Shown piece by piece: positions 17,043 through 25,723 of a stretch of DNA of 52,331 bases. Made by a program: the position numbers and the translations under genes. Location of the stretch: NCBI GenBank assembly GCA_944320775.1, contig CALUIV010000020.1:1-52331 (forward strand), in the 5' to 3' direction. Numbering within the stretch: position 1 is the first letter of the stretch; each line of letters opens with the position of its first letter. The notes below the pieces were generated by a model. It was not told where the DNA came from. It was given only the letters and a program-made list of their open reading frames with translations, and did no database searches. Source of the DNA: an uncultured Paraprevotella sp. GTDB lineage: Bacteria; Bacteroidota; Bacteroidia; Bacteroidales; Bacteroidaceae.

Positions 17043-18545
17043 TTAAATGTCTTCAGGGCCTTTTTTGATTGCTTGAATCATGATGCCTATTTCTGCGATG
17101 AGCAGCACGGTGAAAAGAACCAGAAAAATGAAAAACGTGGTTTGAACCGAACCGGTTTCGAGATGAGATATGGCTGCATTTACGGGTAGCAGATCCTGAA
17201 TCGTCCAGGGCTGGCGGCCTACTTCGGCTACAATCCAACCGGCCTGGCTGGCAATGTATGCCAAAGGTACGCTCCAAAGGCCAATCTGATGCAACCATCC
17301 GGATTGGTCGAAGAAACTTGATTTCTTCCATGTGAGGAACAGAAGCAGGGCGAATAAAAAGATGAAATAGACACCCAGTCCGACCATGATGCGGAACGAC
17401 CAGAACATGAGAGCGACGTGGGGAACCAGACTGGCTGTGTCGCGGATATAGCCGTAGCCGAAATAAGGCATGTTCTGTTGTAACGTAGCAAGTGCTGCTT
17501 CCATTTGCACGCTGTCAGCTGCTTTGCTGGCCTGACGGTAGTCGGCCAAGGCGTTGACGGCCATTTTACCTCTCTCGATTTTTTCTTCAGCCGATAGGGC
17601 AGTACTGCCGTCGGCAAGCGGATATCCTCCTTGAAGCAGGTCGTTGATGCCGGGCACAAAACCATCTCTGCTGTGGGTAGCCAGAACGGAGAGCATCTCT
17701 GGAATCCGTACCGGACCGACTACAGTCAGCGGGGCGTGAGCACTTCCGTCGTACAGGGCTTCCATGGCAGCAAGTTTCATCGGCTGAACCTGGGCTACCT
17801 GATAGGCCGACTGGTCGCCGGTGGCAGCCGTGACGAGCGAGGCGAACAGGCCGACGGCTGAAGCTACTTTGATGCTGGCCCGCGCGAAAGCCTGCTCGCG
17901 TTTGCGAATCAGATACCAGCAACTGACCCCGACCACAAATACGGCTCCGAGAATCCAGCTGCTCAATACGGTATGGAAAAATTTGACTATGGCTACGGGC
18001 GAAAAGGCTACGGCCATGAAATCGACCATTTCGTTGCGCATCGTCTCAGGATTGAATACCATTCCTACAGGATATTGCATCCATGAATTGGCTACCAGAA
18101 TCCACCAGGCCGATATGGTGGCACCGAGACCGGTCAGCCAGGTAGAAGCCAAATGGAATTTACGGCTCACCTTTTCCCAACCGAAAAACATGACGGCAAT
18201 GAATGTAGCTTCCATAAAGAAGGCCAGGATGCCTTCGATGGCCAATGGCGCACCGAATATGTCGCCTACAAACCAGGAATAGTTGCTCCAGTTGGTTCCG
18301 AACTGAAATTCCAGAATCAGGCCTGTGGCCACGCCGATGGCGAAGTTCACCCCGAACAGTTTCATCCAGAATTTGGCCGTTCGTTTCCAGAATGCGTTTC
18401 CGGTGCGGTAATAAATGGTTTCCATGGTGCCCATAACCACAGCAAGGCCGAGGGTCAGGGGAACAAAGAGCCAGTGGTACATGGCCGTAAGAGCAAACTG
18501 GGCTCTCGACCAGTCGATCATTGAGGTGTCGATAGTTTCTTGCAT
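17043..18545 (-). CDS. cydA: Cytochrome bd quinol oxidase subunit I
   Basis: This 500-residue membrane protein opens with the CydA signature (SRAQFALTAMYHWLFVPLTLG) that carries a haem-ligand histidine, continues with LEFQFGTNWSNYSWFVGDIFG and the FFMEATFIAVMFFGW helix, and has the diagnostic GRQPW motif in WIVAEVGRQPWTIQDLLP. A long soluble stretch (about residues 245-365) is the quinol-binding Q loop, of the longer kind. It carries haems b558, b595 and d and oxidises menaquinol. A DUF4492 gene ends 11 bases upstream and cydB begins 36 bases downstream. Confidence 0.96.
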   Translation of the reverse strand: MQETIDTSMIDWSRAQFALTAMYHWLFVPLTLGLAVVMGTMETIYYRTGNAFWKRTAKFWMKLFGVNFAIGVATGLILEFQFGTNWSNYSWFVGDIFGAPLAIEGILAFFMEATFIAVMFFGWEKVSRKFHLASTWLTGLGATISAWWILVANSWMQYPVGMVFNPETMRNEMVDFMAVAFSPVAIVKFFHTVLSSWILGAVFVVGVSCWYLIRKREQAFARASIKVASAVGLFASLVTAATGDQSAYQVAQVQPMKLAAMEALYDGSAHAPLTVVGPVRIPEMLSVLATHSRDGFVPGINDLLQGGYPLADGSTALSAEEKIERGKMAVNALADYRQASKAADSVQMEAALATLQQNMPYFGYGYIRDTASLVPHVALMFWSFRIMVGLGVYFIFLFALLLFLTWKKSSFFDQSGWLHQIGLWSVPLAYIASQAGWIVAEVGRQPWTIQDLLPVNAAISHLETGSVQTTFFIFLVLFTVLLIAEIGIMIQAIKKGPEDI

Positions 18546-18556
18546 AGCATAGCGTT

Positions 18557-18793
18557 TTAGTTCGTTTTAATGATAGTTTCTTCCTGTGACAATGCTCTAC
18601 GGATCAATTCGTTACTTACGTACTCCTGTTTTTCTTTCTCGGTTTTGTTTTTAAGAAAGGAAGGAAAAAAGAAAAGTTTAAGGACGAAGAACATAATGAA
18701 AAGCTTGACCAGAATAATGAGCCACAGGATGCGTCCGATGGTCATGGCCTTAAAGCCTGATATGTAGAAATTATAAATGTCCGTTAGCTTCAT
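18557..18793 (-). CDS. DUF4492 small membrane protein upstream of cydA
   Basis: This 78-residue protein starts MKLTDIYNFYISGFKAMTIG and has one long membrane segment (WLIILVKLFIMFFVLKLFFF) and a charged C-terminal tail. I chose the ATG at 18793 over an upstream in-frame ATG at 18835 because it gives the usual start of the DUF4492 family. This family is typically found just before cydA in Bacteroidetes, and here only 11 bases separate them, so it is probably an accessory or assembly factor of the bd oxidase, comparable in size to small Cyd subunits. That role is inference. Confidence 0.8.
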   Translation of the reverse strand: MKLTDIYNFYISGFKAMTIGRILWLIILVKLFIMFFVLKLFFFPSFLKNKTEKEKQEYVSNELIRRALSQEETIIKTN

Positions 18794-18868
18794 TTTCGTT
18801 TTGATTTGAGTGGTTCGCCAGGTACGTGTGATCATTTCAGATTACAATGTTCGTAAAAAATATCGGGA

Positions 18869-18903
18869 TTTGCAAGGAAGTTGGAAAATACAATGTAAAT
18901 TTG
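18869..18903 (+). promoter_or_regulatory. Promoter of cutC
   Basis: TAAATTTG (18896-18903) matches TAnnTTTG and TTTG (18869-18872) lies 23 bases upstream, slightly wider than the usual spacing of about 20. The transcript would start near 18912, some 23 bases before the cutC ATG. Confidence 0.5.
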
Positions 18904-18934
18904 CCTGTAATCTTTAAATCCGTGAATAAATCAT

Positions 18935-19717
18935 ATGGGAACTTATACTTTTGAGATTTGCGCCAATTCGGCGGAAAGTTGCCGGGCTGCCCAGGAGGGC
19001 GGGGCACAGCGTGTGGAACTTTGTGCGGCTATGCCCGAAGGGGGAACGACACCGTCGTTCGGTGAAATCAGAATGGCCCGCAAGCTGATTGATATCCGGT
19101 TGCACGTGATTATCCGTCCGCGTGGCGGTGATTTTCTATATTCTCCGCTTGAATTGGATATTATGGAGGAAGACATTCGGGCGGCACGCGAGGCAGGAGC
19201 CGATGGAGTGGTGTTCGGATGCCTGACTCCGGAGGGAGAACTGGACCTTCCGGCCATGGAACGGCTGATGAAAGCATCCGAAGGGATGGCGGTCACCTGT
19301 CATCGGGCCTTTGATTATGTCCAAAATCCGGCTCAGACGCTGGAGAAGCTGATCGGGCTCGGGGTGGACCGCGTGTTGACTTCCGGACAGCAACCGTCGG
19401 CCTTGAAAGGGGCAGGTTTGCTGGCCGAACTTGTGCGGCAGGCTGCAGGGCGAATTGTCATTATGCCGGGATGCGGCGTTAATGAAACGAATATTGCGGA
19501 ACTGGCCCGGATCACCGGTGCGCAGGAATTTCATTTCTCGGCTCGTGAAAATAAAGAAAGCCGGATGCTTTTGCGCAATCCGGCTTTGTCGATGGGGGGA
19601 ACGGTCATTATCGACGAATACCTCCGGCCGGTGACCACGGCCGAACGGGTCCGTCGGACGATTCAGGCGCTTACAGGCCCTGAATCGTGTGAATCATCTG
19701 TTCGCCAAGACCAATAG
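18935..19717 (+). CDS. cutC: CutC family protein
   Basis: This 260-residue cytoplasmic TIM-barrel protein matches CutC closely: FEICANSAESCRAAQEGGAQRVELC near the start, IRPRGGDFLYS, CHRAFDYVQNP, VLTSGQQ and IMPGCGVN in order. CutC was named for copper homeostasis in E. coli, but that role is disputed and no reaction is firmly established. Its last 47 bases overlap the 3' end of the convergent transglutaminase-like gene, so the C-terminal tail may vary between strains. GC content is high relative to the window, like that of its convergent partner. Confidence 0.92.
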   Translation: MGTYTFEICANSAESCRAAQEGGAQRVELCAAMPEGGTTPSFGEIRMARKLIDIRLHVIIRPRGGDFLYSPLELDIMEEDIRAAREAGADGVVFGCLTPEGELDLPAMERLMKASEGMAVTCHRAFDYVQNPAQTLEKLIGLGVDRVLTSGQQPSALKGAGLLAELVRQAAGRIVIMPGCGVNETNIAELARITGAQEFHFSARENKESRMLLRNPALSMGGTVIIDEYLRPVTTAERVRRTIQALTGPESCESSVRQDQ

Positions 19718-22307
19718 TGTAACCGTCGATTTCAAATACGACGCGATTAAATGTATCGCCGATGATGAATACAGGGAGCTGTCCACCTTTGGGCAGCTTC
19801 ATGTTTTCTGCAATCTCGCTGCGGATTTTTCCGTCGGTGTCGATGCCATAAACCACGGTGGAGGGCAGGTTGGGGAAATCGGCCGGATTGAATTTCCGGA
19901 AAGAGGCTTCATCGGGGAAGAGCAGAACCAGTTTGCGTCCCCATTTTTCGAATTCGGCTTTTTTCACTTCGATGTCTTTCAATGCGTGGTTGGTCGGTTC
20001 CTGACCCACGCCGAGAATACCCACAACGAAATAGCCGCGACCGGTCGTAGCCAGAACGGATGTTTCTTTCTGTTCCGGCATGCTCAGGAAGCGGGCTTCG
20101 GAATTGAAATTGCCGATGACCCGGATTTCTTCCGCATTGTCGCGCATGATGAGTTCGATATGGGTTGTTTTACCGGCTTCTACGGTAAACAGAGTTGTCT
20201 GGCCCATGACGCCACCGTTGGCCATACGCGAACCGGTGACGAGCTGGTAGTAGCCGGCTTCAAGCGGCGTACCGTTCTTGAGCAAGGATGCCCAAGTGGC
20301 ATCGTCCGGATAATTGAGCAGACGGAAACTGCCATTTTCATACTTCGAAAGGGTAAAGTGGGTGTAATATTTCGGATTGTCGAGACGTGGAATCGGTTGG
20401 TAGGTAGCTTTTAGGACGCCTTCTGCAATCTGGGTGTTTTCGGCTGTTTTTTCAAAATCAACCGGAATGCGCTGTCCGTTCTGACTATAATAAATATTAC
20501 CGGTCACTCCGTCAATCCATGCCGGGATGTTCAGACTCCGGGATGCGGCAACGAAGAACACGTCGCGTGATAAGGCATCGACAACCCGGCTGTTCCAGGT
20601 GCCGATTGGTGACGTCAGGGTTCCTCCGGTATTGAGGTCGCTACGCACTGTCAGACTGTCGCGGCACCATTCCACCAGTTGTTGCGGATCTTTGCGGAAA
20701 CTGGCGGCAAGCGGTTCTGGGATTTGCTTTTGCAGGTAGGAACGGTAAGGCGTGAGCAGTTCGTGAGCAATTCGGGGAGAGAGCACGGTTGCAGCATCGG
20801 CATCAGCCGGCGTCTGATAGAGATGATCCTCGAGCACGCTGCATGGGGTGTCGCGCAGGTCTTTTTCGGATATGGTACCTAACAGCTCCAAAGCGCGTTC
20901 ACCCATCTTTCGGTTGTTTGCTTCACGCAAAAATTGCATGATTTCTGCATAATTCCCTCGTGAACGGAGCAGGTAGGAGCTGACCTTATCCGCATCCAGT
21001 TTGATTTCTGCTGCAAAACCTCGGGCTTTTGTCTCATCCGGGAAGGTGCCGACGTATAGATAGCGTATGGAATCTTCTTCGGCCATGCGCCGGGTGTTTT
21101 CAGCCCGCTGTTCGGGAGTGACTTCCGGCATCCGGGTATTTTCTGCCGGTGGGATGATGTCCATCATTTCAGACATGGCCTCACCCTGGCTATGGTCTAA
21201 TCGGATGACGACATCTTTGTCTTTACCGAATGTGACTTTGGCCAGACCGAAGCGGTCGCCTTTTGAAGCCAGAACGACCATATCACCTAATCCGGCTTTG
21301 AGGGATGCCTGTCCGTTGCTATCGCTCGTTTTCTGAGAAACGGTGTAGAATTCGGCATAGTTGTAGACTTTAAATTCTACGTTGGCTTCCTGAATGGGGT
21401 TGCCTTCCGGATCTTGCACGGTAATGGTGATTGGTGCGCTGGTTGCATAATTATCAATGACATTGATTTCTGTGTAGTTGGCTGTCTGTTTCATGACATC
21501 TTCCGGTCCGTTATAGGCACCGAACACTTTAGTGTGCATTAGCATGCCCCGACTGGCAGGTGCATTGAACCATCCGAGATTCAACACGGGTTCGGGTTCG
21601 CAGGCACCCAGAAAATACCATTGTCCGTCGGCCCAGACTTCAACCCAGGCATGATTATCGTCGGTATGGGCCCATCGTGGGGTGTAGACCTGGCGGGCCG
21701 GTATGCCTATGGAGCGTAGGGCGGCCACCAGGAATGTCGATTCCTCGCCGCATCGCCCGTATGCCGTCCGGACGGTGGCCAGAGGAGCACTCGTACGCAT
21801 GTCGGACGGAGTGTAGATGACTTTTTCGTGGCACCAGTGATTTACTTCGAGAATCGCATCCTGCATGGACAAGTCCTTGACACGGGGCCAAAGTTCTTTC
21901 TGGAAAACTTCGCGGGCATTGTCGAGGTTTTCGTTATTTACGCGGACAGGAAGTACGAAGTGGCGGAACAGCAGGTCGGGGACGGTTTTCCCCCAAGAAG
22001 CTTCCTTGCGGTTATTGAGTGCGAGACGAACGTTGTTCAGGAAAAATTCGCCGGAGTAGTCGGCAATGTCGCATATGGGCATATAGGCATAGAGAAATTG
22101 CAGTGCTTCGCGTTCTTCCTGAGTCATTTCCTGCTGGAAAATGTCGAAAAGACGCCCTCGGGACATTTCTTTCTGTTTCGCGGCAAAGTCTTGTTCTACC
22201 TGAGCCCGGAAATCGGCTTCTTTAATAAAATGATTGTCAGAAACACAGGCCGTGAAGCTGCAGGTTGCCACTGCCATGCCGGCTGTGTAGATCAGTTGTT
22301 TCAACAT
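19671..22307 (-). CDS. Transglutaminase-like lipoprotein with C-terminal thioredoxin-like region
   Basis: This 878-residue protein has a hydrophobic N-terminus with a cysteine in SFTAC, fitting a lipoprotein signal. The transglutaminase core is at about residues 165-245, with Cys186 (YGRCGEES) and His219 (DNHAWVEVW). The usual Asp of the triad, expected in a W-x-x-LD context, is replaced by LGACEPEP, so protease or amidase chemistry is possible but not assured. A carboxypeptidase-regulatory-like beta domain follows (about 290-370, PEGNPIQEANVEFKVYN). The last 100 residues resemble a thioredoxin fold without a CxxC. A surface peptidase or amidase role is inferred. It converges on, and overlaps, cutC. 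Confidence 0.8.
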   Translation of the reverse strand: MLKQLIYTAGMAVATCSFTACVSDNHFIKEADFRAQVEQDFAAKQKEMSRGRLFDIFQQEMTQEEREALQFLYAYMPICDIADYSGEFFLNNVRLALNNRKEASWGKTVPDLLFRHFVLPVRVNNENLDNAREVFQKELWPRVKDLSMQDAILEVNHWCHEKVIYTPSDMRTSAPLATVRTAYGRCGEESTFLVAALRSIGIPARQVYTPRWAHTDDNHAWVEVWADGQWYFLGACEPEPVLNLGWFNAPASRGMLMHTKVFGAYNGPEDVMKQTANYTEINVIDNYATSAPITITVQDPEGNPIQEANVEFKVYNYAEFYTVSQKTSDSNGQASLKAGLGDMVVLASKGDRFGLAKVTFGKDKDVVIRLDHSQGEAMSEMMDIIPPAENTRMPEVTPEQRAENTRRMAEEDSIRYLYVGTFPDETKARGFAAEIKLDADKVSSYLLRSRGNYAEIMQFLREANNRKMGERALELLGTISEKDLRDTPCSVLEDHLYQTPADADAATVLSPRIAHELLTPYRSYLQKQIPEPLAASFRKDPQQLVEWCRDSLTVRSDLNTGGTLTSPIGTWNSRVVDALSRDVFFVAASRSLNIPAWIDGVTGNIYYSQNGQRIPVDFEKTAENTQIAEGVLKATYQPIPRLDNPKYYTHFTLSKYENGSFRLLNYPDDATWASLLKNGTPLEAGYYQLVTGSRMANGGVMGQTTLFTVEAGKTTHIELIMRDNAEEIRVIGNFNSEARFLSMPEQKETSVLATTGRGYFVVGILGVGQEPTNHALKDIEVKKAEFEKWGRKLVLLFPDEASFRKFNPADFPNLPSTVVYGIDTDGKIRSEIAENMKLPKGGQLPVFIIGDTFNRVVFEIDGYTIGLGEQMIHTIQGL

Positions 22308-22450
22308 AAGTAAGGTTTTAGGTTAATTGAAATTTCGGATAAAGATATAAAATAAGATTTTAAGCGAAACATTTATTCGTTGAAAAAAGCAGAAATTACT
22401 AACTTCGTCGCGTTTTTCAGTTTATATAGTAAATACCAATAGCTAAAAAT

Positions 22451-22924
22451 ATGGATGTAAATTCAAAATTTCAGGATATGGCGATAGCTCCGATGCATAC
22501 GGCTGAGCATCTATTAAATCAGACGATGGTACGTATGTTTGGCTGTCCGCGTTCAAAAAACGCTCATATCGAACGGAAGAAAAGTAAAATCAATTATGTG
22601 CTGGCTCATGAACCGTCGGCAGAACAAATTATACAGATAGAATCAAAAATGAATGAACTGATTCAGGCTGCTCTTCCTGTCTCGTATGAGTTTGTTCGGC
22701 GAGAAGAGGTGCCTGATTATATTCCGCTGGACCGGCTTTCCGATGATGCTGATGAAATCCGCCTGGTTCGGATTGGTGATTATGATGTATGTGCCTGTGT
22801 TGGATGTCATGTGGCACATACCGGAGAATTGGGCGGGTTTAAAATTAATAGCACAAGCTATCAGAACGGTCAGTTTCGGATTGTTTTTAAATTACAGGAC
22901 AAAGGAGACAAAGCAAATATCTGA
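22451..22924 (+). CDS. AlaX-like free-standing tRNA editing domain protein
   Basis: This 157-residue cytoplasmic protein consists of little more than the second additional domain shared by alanyl- and threonyl-tRNA synthetases. All four zinc ligands can be placed: His16 and His20 in HTAEH, then Cys116 and His120 in CVGCHVAHTGE. This is the layout of short AlaX-type proteins, which hydrolyse mischarged Ser-tRNA(Ala) or related aminoacyl-tRNAs. It lacks the N-terminal beta-barrel of longer AlaX forms. It is a single gene facing mltG with a terminator between them. Specificity cannot be told from sequence. Confidence 0.8.
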   Translation: MDVNSKFQDMAIAPMHTAEHLLNQTMVRMFGCPRSKNAHIERKKSKINYVLAHEPSAEQIIQIESKMNELIQAALPVSYEFVRREEVPDYIPLDRLSDDADEIRLVRIGDYDVCACVGCHVAHTGELGGFKINSTSYQNGQFRIVFKLQDKGDKANI

Positions 22925-22953
22925 TTGTTTCCTTTTTCTGACAGATACAAAAA

Positions 22954-22998
22954 AGGCGCTATCACACTTTTTTCAGAAAGTAGGATAGCGTCTTCTTT
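22954..22998. terminator. Terminator shared by the AlaX-like gene and mltG
   Basis: GGCGCTATC (22955-22963) pairs with GATAGCGTC (22984-22992) with one G-T pair, followed by a T run on the plus strand and preceded by an A run that serves the minus strand. It sits between two convergent genes. Confidence 0.7.
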
Positions 22999-23004
22999 TT
23001 ATTC

Positions 23005-24018
23005 CTATTTGATGCCCCGTTCGTTCAAGGCTTTTGTGTATTTTGCTGCGTTGTTCAGATGTTCCTGATAGGTGCGGGCAAAATTATGTCGGCCGGAAAA
23101 ATCTTCTTTGGCGCACATATAAAGAAAATCATGTTTGTCATAGTTCAATACGGCGTCTATGCCGGCGATTGACGGAATGCGGATTGGACCAGGAGGTAAT
23201 CCTATATTTCGATAGGTGTTGTAGGGGCTTTGGATGTCCAGATGTTTATGATAGATGCGGCGCAAAGAGAAATCCTTTAGTGCGAATTTGATGGTCGGAT
23301 CTGCCTGCAAAGGCATTCCTTGTTTAAGTCTGTTTAAGTACATACCTGCTACAGCAGGTTTTTCTGCGTTAGCAGCTGTTTCCTCGTCAACAATTGATGC
23401 CAAAGTTATTACCTGATTGGGTGTCAGACCGGCATTTTGGGCTTTCTGCAGTCGTTCTTGACTCCAGAATTGCTCGTTCTCTTTTTTCATTCTATTCATA
23501 AAGTCTTCAAGCGAAGTGTTCCAATATATCTGATAGGTATTGGGAATGAAAAGGCATGCTATTGTAGCCGTGTCATAGCCAAACTGCTGGCAAAAAGTTG
23601 AATCATAGAGTGCATCGGCAATTTCTGTAGAATCAATCATCAGCTTACTGCCTAAATACAAGGCGAGCCGGTCCATTGTACGGACACTAGGAATTGTCAG
23701 GTTCAATGGCGTTTGTCGGCCATTTCTGACTTTTTTGTAAAATGTGAGTGTTGATTCGCCGGGTGCAGCTTCATACCGTCCGGTGTGAGGTTGAAAACTG
23801 GTTGTTGCAAAAAGAAGCTGAAAACCCAACATCGCAGACGGGTTTAACGCCTTAATTTTTGTTTTTACCGAATCGGTATTGTCATCGGTATCAACATAGA
23901 GAAAACTTTTTTGATTCCCCTTGAAAGCTGGTATAAAGAGACTGTACGCAGTTCCTGCTACAATAATCAGTAATACACCAAATATAATTCCTTTGACGGT
24001 TAAATCTTTTTTTATCAT
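23005..24018 (-). CDS. mltG: Endolytic murein transglycosylase MltG
   Basis: This 337-residue protein has one N-terminal membrane helix (about residues 10-30) and a periplasmic YceG/MltG domain. Family blocks seen are FIPNTYQIYWNTS, ASIVDEETA with the conserved glutamates, MPLQADPTIKFAL, YNTYRNIGLPPGPI and a final GRHNFARTYQEHLNN. MltG cleaves nascent glycan strands near the inner membrane and sets their length, working with the penicillin-binding proteins. The length is typical. It is monocistronic, with tRNA-Tyr upstream in the same orientation and a terminator between. Confidence 0.92.
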   Translation of the reverse strand: MIKKDLTVKGIIFGVLLIIVAGTAYSLFIPAFKGNQKSFLYVDTDDNTDSVKTKIKALNPSAMLGFQLLFATTSFQPHTGRYEAAPGESTLTFYKKVRNGRQTPLNLTIPSVRTMDRLALYLGSKLMIDSTEIADALYDSTFCQQFGYDTATIACLFIPNTYQIYWNTSLEDFMNRMKKENEQFWSQERLQKAQNAGLTPNQVITLASIVDEETAANAEKPAVAGMYLNRLKQGMPLQADPTIKFALKDFSLRRIYHKHLDIQSPYNTYRNIGLPPGPIRIPSIAGIDAVLNYDKHDFLYMCAKEDFSGRHNFARTYQEHLNNAAKYTKALNERGIK

Positions 24019-24070
24019 GGTTCGTTCTTCTTTTTCTTTTTGATAAAATGTATTGGTTCATATAATAAAA

Positions 24071-24100
24071 AACCCCATCGATAATCGATAGGGTCTTTTT
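24071..24100. terminator. Terminator of tRNA-Tyr
   Basis: CCCATCGAT and ATCGATAGGG form a stem of about 9 to 10 bp with a minimal loop, flanked by A/T runs on both sides, so it works on both strands. It lies 10 bases beyond the 3' end of the minus-strand tRNA-Tyr. Confidence 0.75.
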
Positions 24101-24109
24101 CTATTATTG

Positions 24110-24192
24110 TGGGCAAGGATGGATTCGAACCACCGAAGGCGTAAGCCAGCAGATTTACAGTCTGCCCCATTTGGCCACTCTGGTACTTGCCC
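24110..24192 (-). tRNA. tRNA-Tyr (anticodon GUA)
   Basis: The 83-base minus-strand sequence begins GGGCAAG and ends CTTGCCC plus an A discriminator, giving a perfect 7-bp acceptor stem. The anticodon stem GCAGA/TCTGC holds the loop CTGTAAA with anticodon GTA. A long variable arm (class II, as expected for bacterial tRNA-Tyr) and the T-arm GGTTCGAATCC are present. CCA is not encoded. Confidence 0.97.
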
Positions 24193-24281
24193 TTATTTAT
24201 TTACAAAGGTATATGGAAAAAATGAGTTTTACAAGATATGAAATGTTTTTTAACTTATTTATGGTAGGTGTTCAAATATAA

Positions 24282-24327
24282 AAGCAGATGAAGAACAGAT
24301 TAAATGAAATCTGTTTTTCATCTGCTT
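24282..24327 (-). terminator. Terminator downstream of ribH
   Basis: A long, nearly perfect hairpin: AGCAGATGAA (24283-24292) and the next AACAGATT pair with AATCTGTT and TTCATCTGCT (ending 24326). It lies 15 bases past the ribH stop and can end the ribH-TPR transcript. Confidence 0.7.
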
Positions 24328-24341
24328 ATTAAAATAAGACT

Positions 24342-24842
24342 TTATTTCTGGGTTTTCAACTTGTTACGGTAATCAACCATTTTGATGGCGGTTACAGCAC
24401 ATTCATCACCTTTGTTTCCTAAAGTTCCTCCAGCTCTGTCCTGTGCCTGTTCCATATTATTGCAGGTTAGCAATCCGTAGATAACGGGAACATCAAATTT
24501 TTCGTTCAATGCAGCCAATCCTTGCGTAGCACCTGCACAAATATAATCGAAGTGGGGTGTATCGCCTCGAACAACACAACCGATGGCAATTACTGCATCT
24601 ATTTTCCCACTTTTGACCATTTGAGCAGCACCGAAAACAAGTTCAAAACTTCCCGGTACTGTCATTACAGTAATGTCTTTTTCTTCTGCACCATGCCGGG
24701 TAAGCGTTTGAAATGCTCCTTCCAATAGTGCACCTGTTATGTTGCTATTCCATTCACTGACAACAATGCCGAACCGCATTCCTTTCGCATCGGGTACGGA
24801 ATTGAAGTCGTAGTCGGAAAGATTATGAAAGTTGGTTGCCAT
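24342..24842 (-). CDS. ribH: 6,7-dimethyl-8-ribityllumazine synthase
   Basis: This 166-residue enzyme of riboflavin synthesis condenses ribityl-aminopyrimidine with 3,4-dihydroxy-2-butanone 4-phosphate. Family blocks are [50 protein letters not shown] with the catalytic His, and [17 protein letters not shown] with the phosphate-contacting Arg. Lumazine synthase assembles into pentamers or icosahedral shells. It starts 4 bases after the TPR protein gene, so the two form an operon; no other rib gene is nearby. Confidence 0.95.
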   Translation of the reverse strand: MATNFHNLSDYDFNSVPDAKGMRFGIVVSEWNSNITGALLEGAFQTLTRHGAEEKDITVMTVPGSFELVFGAAQMVKSGKIDAVIAIGCVVRGDTPHFDYICAGATQGLAALNEKFDVPVIYGLLTCNNMEQAQDRAGGTLGNKGDECAVTAIKMVDYRNKLKTQK

Positions 24843-24846
24843 TCTA

Positions 24847-25518
24847 TTATTTGCTTACACGTTCAATGTATTTGTCGATCTCACCATATTGCATGGAATT
24901 CATGTATTTGGTTTTGATCTGCTGATAGCATTCAAGTGCTTTGTCTGCCTGGTTCAGAGATTCGTAGATTTCGCCTGCCTGAATCAGATACATTGGGCTG
25001 AGACTGTTGTTATCAGCCATTTTTGCTGCTTTTACCAATGTTTCTACAGCCTTGTCCAACTGATTAAGTTGAGCATAGCAGTTACCCAACATTCCTACAG
25101 CTGCCGGTGAAATCATGGCATCATCGCAGTTGTCATAGTTCTGAAGGTATTTGACAGCCTCTTCATAGTTTCCCATTTGTGCATAGCTCATACCTGCATA
25201 CAATTCTGCCAGGTTTCCAGCTTTAGTACTGCTGTATTCATCGGCAATAGCCAAGAAGCCGGTGTAACCCAAACTGTCGCCTTTGAGGGCATGTTCATAA
25301 TCGTTCATGGCAAAATATTGCTGGCCTTTGTATAAAGCATTGTTGCCTTCTTCTGCGTGTGGATCGGCTACAAAATTTTTATACGTAAAGAAACCTGCTA
25401 CGGCAATGATAACAATAGCAACACCTGCCATTACCGGTTTTTTGTACTTGTCGATTAACGCTTCAGATGAATGCGTTAAATGGTCAGCTTCGTGACCTTG
25501 CATGTTTTTGTTCGTCAT
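24847..25518 (-). CDS. Membrane-anchored tetratricopeptide repeat protein
   Basis: This 223-residue protein has a single membrane helix (about residues 28-48, [20 protein letters not shown]) and then a periplasmic stretch of about four TPR-like repeats ([57 protein letters not shown]). The layout resembles YfgM/TPR_21-type proteins that act at the Sec translocon or in envelope chaperoning, but the partner here is unknown. It precedes ribH by 4 bases. Confidence 0.8.
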   Translation of the reverse strand: MTNKNMQGHEADHLTHSSEALIDKYKKPVMAGVAIVIIAVAGFFTYKNFVADPHAEEGNNALYKGQQYFAMNDYEHALKGDSLGYTGFLAIADEYSSTKAGNLAELYAGMSYAQMGNYEEAVKYLQNYDNCDDAMISPAAVGMLGNCYAQLNQLDKAVETLVKAAKMADNNSLSPMYLIQAGEIYESLNQADKALECYQQIKTKYMNSMQYGEIDKYIERVSK

Positions 25519-25589
25519 GTTATTGTAATTTTATTATTATTTCCAAATAAATTGATCTGTTGTTTGTCACAGCTTGGTTTTAAGCGGAG

Positions 25590-25620
25590 CAAAATTAGCT
25601 AAATTCTCTCGTTTTATAAA
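25590..25620 (-). promoter_or_regulatory. Promoter of the TPR-ribH operon
   Basis: On the minus strand TAATTTTG (plus 25590-25597) matches the -7 consensus, and TTTA (plus 25617-25620), one mismatch from TTTG, sits 19 bases upstream. The transcript would start near 25581, about 60 bases before the ATG. Confidence 0.5.
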
Positions 25621-25640
25621 ATTTATGGATGATTATTTTC

Positions 25641-25668
25641 TTTGAATCTCCAATAAACCTTACTTTTG
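25641..25668 (+). promoter_or_regulatory. Possible recF promoter
   Basis: TACTTTTG (25661-25668) matches TAnnTTTG. TTTG at 25641-25644 is only 16 bases upstream, shorter than usual, so only the -7 box is well supported. The recF ATG follows at 25724. Confidence 0.35.
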
Positions 25669-25723
25669 CAGGAAAAATATAAGTCCTCGGGAACTGTTCT
25701 ATTGATTTTACAACATTGCATTC

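Noticed and set aside
19689-20414. A 241-codon plus-strand open frame
   Set aside because: It lies wholly antisense to the transglutaminase-like gene, which has a signal peptide and domain motifs; the plus frame is a GC-rich shadow.
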